Both the position numbers and the translations under genes were made by a program. Source: Burkholderiales bacterium (GTDB lineage: Bacteria; Pseudomonadota; Gammaproteobacteria; Burkholderiales; SG8-39). Taken from it: a stretch of DNA of 64,000 bases. The first letter of the stretch is position 1; each line of letters opens with the position of its first letter. The notes under the pieces are model-generated. The model saw nothing but the letters and a program-made list of their open reading frames with translations, had not been told where the DNA came from and searched no databases. Shown here piece after piece: positions 58,458 to 64,000 of this stretch. The DNA is taken from assembly GCA_027493935.1 (NCBI GenBank), contig JAOSJV010000001.1, positions 1,240,001 through 1,304,000 on the forward strand, in the 5' to 3' direction.

Positions 58458-59102
58458 ATGAAGGACATTCCCGGCATCGTGCTGACGGCGACCATCTGGG
58501 CGTACTGGTTCGGGGTCGGCGTGATGATCCACCGCGTCCGGCGCAGGGCGCGCTCGAAGCGCGAGGTGCTGGTCCCCGCGGACCGGCGCGAGCGCTACAT
58601 GGCACTGCTGTGGGTGCCGCTGGTGGCGGCATGGATGGCGCTGCCGTATCTCGCGCTGACGCGCGCCCACCCGTTGCTGGCTCTGCCCGAGCTCGCGCGC
58701 GCGAGCGCGACATACGGCGCGCTGCGCTGGCTCGCGGCGGCATGCGCGGTGGCCTGCCTCGCGCTCACCATCGACTGCTGGGCACGCATGGGCCGCAACT
58801 GGCGCATGGCGGTCACCCTCGACCGGCAGACCGACCTGGTGACGAGCGGCCTCTTCGGGCATGTCCGGCACCCGATCTACGGGCTCAGCATCCTCCTGAT
58901 GCTCTGCTCGATGGCGATCGTGCCGACGCTGCCGATGCTCGCGGTCGGCGTCGTACACGTGGCGCTGATGCACCTGAAGGCGCGCAACGAGGAGCGGCAT
59001 CTCGTGCGCACCCACGGCGAGGCGTACCGCGCGTACCTGGCGGCGACCGGGCGGTTCTGGCCGCGGCTCGGTGCGCGGCGCACGGACGCGGGCGAGCGGT
59101 GA
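58458..59102 (+). CDS. Isoprenylcysteine carboxyl methyltransferase-family membrane protein
   Basis: A 214-residue protein with about five helices and the ICMT/PEMT-like C-terminal motif: DLVTSGLFGHVRHPIYGLSILLMLCSMAIV followed by RNEERHLVRTHGEAYRAYLAATGRFWPRL. The RHPxY and E-ERhL residues belong to the SAM-binding site in this family. Substrate unknown; bacterial members methylate varied lipids or small molecules. ATG 58458 has a GAGGGAG site. It overlaps the next gene by 4 bases, linking it to the lipoprotein hydrolase cluster. Intact. Confidence 0.83.
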   Translation: MKDIPGIVLTATIWAYWFGVGVMIHRVRRRARSKREVLVPADRRERYMALLWVPLVAAWMALPYLALTRAHPLLALPELARASATYGALRWLAAACAVACLALTIDCWARMGRNWRMAVTLDRQTDLVTSGLFGHVRHPIYGLSILLMLCSMAIVPTLPMLAVGVVHVALMHLKARNEERHLVRTHGEAYRAYLAATGRFWPRLGARRTDAGER

Positions 59103-60167
59103 GCGGCGCAGCGACGGCGCGGATCGGCGCAGGCGCGCTCCTTGCCGCGCTTGCTGGCTGCGCCGCCGCGCCGCCCGCCACCGGGCCGGCGCCGGCCACG
59201 GCCGTCGCCGCGCCCGCGTCGCTCTCGGCGCCGCGCCGCGCCGCGCTCGATCGTGCCACCGAAGAGCGCATCCTCGCGCTCGATCCGGAGCGCATCTCTG
59301 CGCAAGAGGTGCGCGAGACGCTCGCGCGGGCGCCGGCGCCGCGGATCATCAGCCTGCACGGCAGCGTCGCGCTGGTCACGATGGCGCCATTCGCAGACTT
59401 CCTGGTCGGGATGGGTTATCCGGCCGCGAGCCTCCGCCACCCGCGCGATGGCGCGACCTCGCAGTCGAGCTTTGCCGACAGCGCGATGCTCGCCGGCGCG
59501 ATCGCCTGGTATTACGAGCGCGAAGGCATGATGCCGCTGCTCATCGGCCACAGCCAGGGCGGGATGCTCGTCGTCAGGACCCTGCACGAGCTCGCCGGCG
59601 CGTTCCGGCGCGAGATTGCGGTCTGGAATCCGATCGCCGAGGTCGCCGAGCCGCGCAGCGCGATCGTCGACCCGGTGAGCGGCGCGCTCCGCCCGGTGGT
59701 CGGGTTACGCGTGCCGTACGCGGCTGCGCTCGCCACCGGCAAGCTGCCGCGCGTGCTGCTCGGGCAGTGGGACATGCTCGCGCTGCTGCGCAAGGTGCCG
59801 GACACGGTGGGGGAGTTCGCGGGCTTCTTCATCGCGTGGGATCCGATCGCCGGGACGTTCGGTGCGCCCGAGCCATATCGCGCGACCGGCAGCGCGGCGG
59901 TGCGCAACGTCACGCTGCCCGCCGGGTACAGCCACATCGGCCTCCCGCTCACGCGGCATCTGGCGGAAAACGCGGTGACGCGCGCGTGGATCGAGCGATA
60001 CGCGCCCGCGGCGGACGCCCCGGCGCCGCCGGCGGGCGAGGGCATCGACGCCGCGAACATCATTCATGCCGCCGAGCTGTGGCACGCAATCAAGAAGCAC
60101 TGGTGTCGCGAAGCTGCAGCGGCAGGTCCGCGCCGCTCGCGCGCACGTCGCCGCGGCCGCGTTCTGA
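59099..60167 (+). CDS. Lipoprotein alpha/beta hydrolase (first paralogue), 3' frame uncertain
   Basis: Exported lipoprotein (leader ARIGAGALLAALAGC, lipobox LAGC) with an alpha/beta hydrolase domain: EERILALDPERISAQEVRETLARAPAPRIISLHGS, nucleophile elbow LLIGHSQGGMLVVRTLHEL, VPDTVGEFAGFFIAWDP, PAGYSHIGLPLTRHLAENAVTRAWI, ELWHAIKKHWCRE. It is a close relative of the protein at 61489-62556. As read, the frame passes straight into the acyltransferase (a fusion of about 800 residues). One base missing near 60112 would instead give KLQRQVRAARAHVAAAAF and a stop at 60165-60167, which looks much more like coding sequence. Shown here as a separate gene. Confidence 0.75.
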
Positions 60168-60190
60168 GCCGGGCACCGGACCGCGCACCC

Positions 60191-61513
60191 GTGGCCGGGC
60201 GACTCAATCTCTTCCAGGCCGTGATGCTGCGCTGGCGCGCGCTGCACCCGTACACCGCCATCCACGTTGTGCGCGTACCGACGCGGCTCGACCGCGAGCG
60301 GCTCGGGGCCGAGATCCGCGGCGTCCTCGAGCGACGCGGGCTCACCGGTTTCGAGCTCTCGAGCGCGCGCCGCAGCTACCGCTACGCCGGCGGCGCATCC
60401 ACCGCGGAGGTCGCGGCGCCGCCCGCGAGCGGCAATCCGGCCGAAGCGCTCGCCGCCGCGATCGAGTCGGCGCTCAATACCGCGTTTCCCGCCGCCGGAC
60501 GCATCGACCCGTTCCGCTTCTTCGCGGTCGACGCGGGCGACGCCTTTCACCTCGGGCTTGCATACGACCATGTCGTCGCGGCGGCCGACTCGATCGTCGT
60601 GCTGCTGGCCGAGATCGTCGAGGGCTATGCCGGCGTGCGCTCTGCGGCGGCGGGCGCCGGCGGCCCGTTCGAACGCTACCCGCCGACCTACCGTAGGCTC
60701 TTCCTGCGCCATCCGGTCGAGCTGGTGCGGGGTCTCGCGCGGCTGCCGGCGATGGCGGCGAGCTGCCGCCGCTCGTTCCGTCCGCCGACCGCCGACGGCG
60801 GCGGCCGCCACAACGGCTTCGCCGCGTTTCGCATCGATCCGCCCGGCTTTCGCGCGATGCGGCGCGCGGCCGCGGCCTGGGGCGTGACGTTGAACGATCT
60901 CTTCATCGCGGTGCTGCTCGTGTCGCTCGCTCCGCTCGCCGAGGCGCGCGAGCGCGCCGCGCGGCGCCGCGAGCTCGGGATCGCCTCGATCATGAACATC
61001 CGCGGCGACTATCAGCCCGACGCCCATCGGACCTTCGGCCAGTTCCTCGGCGCGATGCGGGTATCCCACCCGGTGCCGGCCGGCGCGTCGCTTGAGGCGA
61101 TCGCGCGCGACGTGCGCGCCGAGACCGAGCGCGTGAAGCGCGGCAAGCTGTACCTGCCGGGCCTGCTCGTGCTCGGCGCGACCGGTCTCGCCTGGCCGTT
61201 CCTGTCCGATGACCGGCGCGACCGCTTCTTTCCGAAGAACTACCCGGTCTGGGCCGGACTGACGGCGGTGAACGTGAACCTGCTGTGGAGGCGCGCCGCC
61301 GAGCGCTTGCCCGGGATCGAGTACCTGCGGGCGGCATCCACTGGGCCGCTGGCGCCGTTCGTGTTCGCGATCACCACGATGGGCGAGGCGCTCCAGGTCG
61401 GCATCACCTACCGCAGCGCCGCCGTGCCGCGCGAAGCCGTGGATGGCGTCGCGGCCGAGTTTTTGCGTAGAATCTCCGCCCTCTCGACATGCGCTGCGGA
61501 TCAGCATTCCTGA
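60191..61513 (+). CDS. Condensation-domain-like acyltransferase
   Basis: About 440 residues of the CoA-dependent acyltransferase/condensation superfamily (chloramphenicol acetyltransferase-like fold, compare wax-ester/PapA-type enzymes). LNLFQAVMLRWRALHPYTAIHVVRVPTRLDRERLGAEIRGVLERRG is the N-terminal half. The active-site-like HLGLAYDHVVAAADSIVVLLAEIVEGY has DH-x5-D rather than the canonical HHxxxDG, and a later WGVTLNDLFIAVLLVSLAPL corresponds to the second half. GTG start proposed at 60191; in the raw sequence it is in frame with the upstream hydrolase. The 3' end overlaps the next gene by 25 bases. Substrates unknown. Confidence 0.65.
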   Translation: MAGRLNLFQAVMLRWRALHPYTAIHVVRVPTRLDRERLGAEIRGVLERRGLTGFELSSARRSYRYAGGASTAEVAAPPASGNPAEALAAAIESALNTAFPAAGRIDPFRFFAVDAGDAFHLGLAYDHVVAAADSIVVLLAEIVEGYAGVRSAAAGAGGPFERYPPTYRRLFLRHPVELVRGLARLPAMAASCRRSFRPPTADGGGRHNGFAAFRIDPPGFRAMRRAAAAWGVTLNDLFIAVLLVSLAPLAEARERAARRRELGIASIMNIRGDYQPDAHRTFGQFLGAMRVSHPVPAGASLEAIARDVRAETERVKRGKLYLPGLLVLGATGLAWPFLSDDRRDRFFPKNYPVWAGLTAVNVNLLWRRAAERLPGIEYLRAASTGPLAPFVFAITTMGEALQVGITYRSAAVPREAVDGVAAEFLRRISALSTCAADQHS

Positions 61514-62556
61514 GGCTTGCACTTCCGGTCGCGCTCGCGCTGGCCGGTGGCTGCGCGACCGCCCCGGTCGAGGTGGAGCCGCGCACCGCGCGGCCGCAGG
61601 TGGAGGCGGTGCTCGCCGCGCGCATCCTCGCGCTCGATCCGGAGCGGATCGGCGAGGCCGACGTGCGCGACACGCTCGCCAAGGGCCCGACGCCGCGCAT
61701 CATCGGCCTGCACGGCGGCATCTATCCGGTCCACCTCGCGATGAGCGATTTCGCGGAGTTCCTGATCGGGATGGGCTATCCGGAGGCGAAGGTCCGGCAC
61801 CCGGGCGACGGCCGCTATTCGCACAGCCCGTACGAGTCGAGCGTGGCGCTCGCCGGCCTGGTGGCGTGGTACTACGAGCGCGATGGGCTGCGGCCGATGC
61901 TCGTCGGGCACAGCCAGGGCGGCATGCAGGCGGTGAAGGTCCTGCACACGCTGAACGGCGCGTTCGGCGACCGGATCCCGGTCTGGAACCCGCTTGCCGA
62001 TAGCGCTGAGGACCGCACGAAGATCGTCGATCCGGTCACGGGCCGGAAGCGGCCCGTGGTCGGTCTCTCGGTCGCCTACGCGACGGCGGTCGGCGCGGGC
62101 GGCGCGGCGTTCCTGCTGCCCAATCAGTGGAGCATGGCCGGACGGCTGCGCACCATTCCCGACACGGTCGAGGAGTTCACCGGGTTCTTCATCGAGCTCG
62201 ATCTCTGGGCGTGGAACGCCCCCGGCTCCATCGAAGCGCAACCCTACCGCCGGAACGGCGCGGCGACGGTGCGCAACGTATCGCTGCCCGCCAGCTACAA
62301 CCACGTCTTCGTCCCGGTGACCTCGCACCTCGCCGCCGATCCCCGGATGCGAAGCTGGATCAACGCCTACGACCCGCACCGGCGCGACGCAGCGCCACCG
62401 CTGCCCGAGGGTCGCAGCGACAACGTGCTGTGGGCCGCCGACGTCTGGCACAGCATCAAGAAGCATTGGTGCCGGGAGGCGCAACGCCTGATCCGCGCCC
62501 AGCGCGCCGTGCGCACCGACGCGGGTACAGCGGCCGCACCCGCCCGGGTACAATAA
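61489..62556 (+). CDS. Lipoprotein alpha/beta hydrolase (second paralogue)
   Basis: A 355-residue lipoprotein (leader FLRLALPVALALAGGC, lipobox AGGC) paralogous to 59099-60167 over its whole length: ARILALDPERIGEADVRDTLAKGPTPRIIGLHGGIYPVHL, FAEFLIGMGYPEAKVRHPGDG, nucleophile MLVGHSQGGMQAVKVLHTL, TIPDTVEEFTGFFIELDLW, PASYNHVFVPVTSHLAADPRMRSWI (possible catalytic His), DVWHSIKKHWCREAQRL. The tandem arrangement around an acyltransferase suggests the three act on the same lipid in the envelope. ATG 61489. Intact. Confidence 0.8.
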   Translation: MRCGSAFLRLALPVALALAGGCATAPVEVEPRTARPQVEAVLAARILALDPERIGEADVRDTLAKGPTPRIIGLHGGIYPVHLAMSDFAEFLIGMGYPEAKVRHPGDGRYSHSPYESSVALAGLVAWYYERDGLRPMLVGHSQGGMQAVKVLHTLNGAFGDRIPVWNPLADSAEDRTKIVDPVTGRKRPVVGLSVAYATAVGAGGAAFLLPNQWSMAGRLRTIPDTVEEFTGFFIELDLWAWNAPGSIEAQPYRRNGAATVRNVSLPASYNHVFVPVTSHLAADPRMRSWINAYDPHRRDAAPPLPEGRSDNVLWAADVWHSIKKHWCREAQRLIRAQRAVRTDAGTAAAPARVQ

Positions 62557-62651
62557 GGTCTTGACGCGCCGCACCATGCGGGCCGCGAACGGCTGCGTGT
62601 GCGCCGCTGGGCGCGCACACAGCTCAACTCTGGAGAGCCCGGGAACCGCCC

Positions 62652-63407
62652 ATGTCCGAGCCGTTGGCCGGAAGAGTCGCGCTGGTGAGCGGGGCTGCCC
62701 GCGGCATCGGCCGCGCGATCGCGCGCAAGCTCGCCGCTGGCGGCTGCGACCTGGCGCTCAACTACTACAACAGCCACGATGAGGCCGAGGCGCTCTGCGC
62801 GGAGCTGCGCACGCTCGGCCGCCGCGCGTGCGCGTTCCAGGGGAGCGTCGGCGTGCCCGAGAGCGTGGCCGAGATGTTCGCCGACCTGCGCCGGAACTTC
62901 GACCGCGTCGACATCGTGGTGAGCAACGCCGCGAGCGGCGTGCTCAAGCCCGCGATGGAGATGTCGCTCAAGCACTGGCGCTGGTGCATGGAGACCAACG
63001 CGCTCGCGCTCAACCTGCTCGCGCAGCAGGCGGTGCCGATGATGCCGGCGGGCGGTCGCATCATCGCGATGTCCAGCCTCGGCGCCGCGCGCGCGATGCC
63101 CGGCTACGGGTTCGTCGGCGCCTCGAAGGCCGCGCTCGAGTCGCTGGTGCGCACGCTCGCCCAGGAGCTCGGTCCGCGCGGCATCCGCGTGAACGCGGTG
63201 AGCGCCGGCGTGGTGGACACCGACGCGCTCGCCTACTTCCCCAACCGCGAAGAGCTGCTCGCGAATTTCGCGCAGCGCACGCCGGCCGGTCCGACGCTCT
63301 CGGCCGAGGACGTGGCCGGCGCGGCGTACCTGCTGTGCCTGCCCGAGGCGGCGATGATCAACGGCCACACGCTGGTGGTCGACGGCGGATTCGCGATCTC
63401 CGGATGA
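62652..63407 (+). CDS. SDR with YX6K active site, enoyl-ACP-reductase (FabL)-like
   Basis: A 251-residue SDR: cofactor loop VALVSGAARGIGRAIARKLA, VDIVVSNAASGVLKP, IIAMSSLGAARAMPGYGFVGASKAALESLVRTLAQELGPRGIRVNAVSAGVVDT and C-terminal NGHTLVVDGGFAISG. Active-site spacing Y-x6-K (YGFVGASK) is that of enoyl-ACP reductases FabL/FabI, not the Y-x3-K of ketoreductases such as its neighbour. ATG 62652 follows a weak site (GGAGAGCCCGGGAACCGCC). It suggests fatty-acyl or polyketide reduction in this cluster. Intact. Confidence 0.75.
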   Translation: MSEPLAGRVALVSGAARGIGRAIARKLAAGGCDLALNYYNSHDEAEALCAELRTLGRRACAFQGSVGVPESVAEMFADLRRNFDRVDIVVSNAASGVLKPAMEMSLKHWRWCMETNALALNLLAQQAVPMMPAGGRIIAMSSLGAARAMPGYGFVGASKAALESLVRTLAQELGPRGIRVNAVSAGVVDTDALAYFPNREELLANFAQRTPAGPTLSAEDVAGAAYLLCLPEAAMINGHTLVVDGGFAISG

Positions 63408-63415
63408 GGGAGCGC

Positions 63416-64000
63416 ATGCCGTCCGATTCCGGGCTCGCGGGCAAGTCGGTGATCGTGACCGGCGGCAGCCGCGGCATCGGCCGCGCGGTCGTGGAGCGCT
63501 TTGCCGGCGACGGCGCCGACGTCACCTTCTTCTATCGCGACAATGCGAGCGCCGCCGAAGAGGTGGTCGCCGCCGGGCGCGCGGCCGGTTGGACGGTCAC
63601 GGCCGAGCGGGTGGACGTGCGCGACCCGGCAGCCTGCGGCGCGGCGGTGGAGCGAGTCGCCGAGCGCTGCGGCCGCATCGACGTGCTGGTCAATAACGCA
63701 GGCGTGATCCGTGATAACCTCCTCGCCCTGCTGAGCGACGACGACGTGCGCACGGTGCTCGAGACGAACGTCGGCGGGGTGTTCAACGTCACGCGCGCCG
63801 TCGTCCCGCACATGATCGCGCGGCGCTCGGGCCGGATCGTCAACCTCAGCTCGGTCGCCGGCGAGAAGGGCGGCCGCGGCCAGACCAACTACGCGGCGAG
63901 CAAGGGCGCGATCAACGCGTTCACGCGCTCGCTCGCCGTCGAGCTCGCGTCGCGGCGCATCACGGTCAACTGCGTGGCGCCCGGCGTGATCGAGACCGAG
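63416..64000 (+). CDS. 3-oxoacyl-ACP reductase FabG-like SDR, 5' part
   Basis: Partial: 195 codons, cut by the right edge. Classical SDR: SVIVTGGSRGIGRAVVERFAGDGADVTFFYRD, IDVLVNNAGVIRDNLLALLSDDDVRTVLETNVGGVFNVTRAVVPHM, Ser in GRIVNLSSVAGEKGGRGQTNYAASKGAINAFTRSLAVELASRRITVNCVAPGVIETE, with Y-x3-K (YAASK). The NNAGVIRDNLL wording is typical of FabG. ATG 63416, 8 bp after the previous gene. Together with the enoyl-reductase-like SDR it forms a reduction pair for acyl chains. Confidence 0.85.
   Translation, partial: MPSDSGLAGKSVIVTGGSRGIGRAVVERFAGDGADVTFFYRDNASAAEEVVAAGRAAGWTVTAERVDVRDPAACGAAVERVAERCGRIDVLVNNAGVIRDNLLALLSDDDVRTVLETNVGGVFNVTRAVVPHMIARRSGRIVNLSSVAGEKGGRGQTNYAASKGAINAFTRSLAVELASRRITVNCVAPGVIETE

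Noticed and set aside
58385..59098. In-frame upstream extension of the first lipoprotein hydrolase across the methyltransferase gene
   Set aside because: It is a shadow of the methyltransferase in another frame; the lipoprotein leader at 59099 fixes the real start.

Overview
The window is GC-rich, densely coded chromosomal DNA. It most likely comes from a betaproteobacterium (Burkholderiales-like). This rests on the GC content and codon use, the birA-coaX-SPOR and lpoA/yraN/SIS/BON/rsmI gene neighbourhoods, LPS heptose genes, and a class A RNase P RNA. I see no tRNA, rRNA, CRISPR array, insertion sequence or prophage.

Layout. (1) 1-10,582, minus strand: glycogen/trehalose/alpha-maltose-1-phosphate metabolism (glgC, glgB, glgE, treS, a badly broken maltokinase, a mechanosensitive-channel-like protein, 5' part of glgX). 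A cluster of hairpin repeats lies between glgE and treS. (2) 10,929-24,168: two complete, different Mrp/Mnh cation/proton antiporter operons diverging from one 182-bp region. The left one is the classic type with fused MnhAB; the right one has three MnhD-like subunits and a DUF4040/MbhE-like subunit. (3) 24,261-34,268, plus: DUF2062 protein, a TRAP transporter with amidase, a universal stress protein behind a candidate FNR-type promoter, CbiX, a YheT-type hydrolase and a phosphomannomutase. (4) 34,273-41,585: solute-binding protein, birA-coaX-SPOR, acetyltransferase, membrane Ser/Thr kinase, rfaE2. (5) 41,627-51,925: a CarH/LitR-like B12-dependent (light-type) MerR regulator. On one side is a di-iron protein. 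On the other is an operon with folE2 and a membrane-lipid modification set: FAD desaturase-like protein, DUF1365, CFA-type methyltransferase, chalcone-isomerase-like protein, MFS transporter, DUF3833 lipoprotein, SDR and NTF2-like protein. (6) 51,947-58,382: envelope and housekeeping genes (BON, SIS isomerase, yraN, lpoA, rsmI, pyrC, DUF3025), a candidate antisense-strand small RNA, and rnpB. (7) 58,458-64,000: a lipid-like cluster with a prenylcysteine-type methyltransferase, two paralogous lipoprotein hydrolases around a condensation-domain-like acyltransferase, an enoyl-reductase-like SDR and the start of a FabG-like SDR.

How it works together. Region 5 is the most interesting: a photoreceptor-type regulator divergent from a gene set that elsewhere modifies unsaturated membrane fatty acids under singlet-oxygen or light stress. 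Palindromes flank a strong promoter between them. This fits a light-switched membrane-protection regulon, but the link is inferred from motifs and gene order.

Caution on sequence quality. About twenty genes carry single-base frame breaks, many in short homopolymers and in otherwise conserved genes, so most are probably assembly errors. I give such genes as one CDS across the break. The maltokinase is the exception: it has many breaks plus a nonsense codon in its signature motif.
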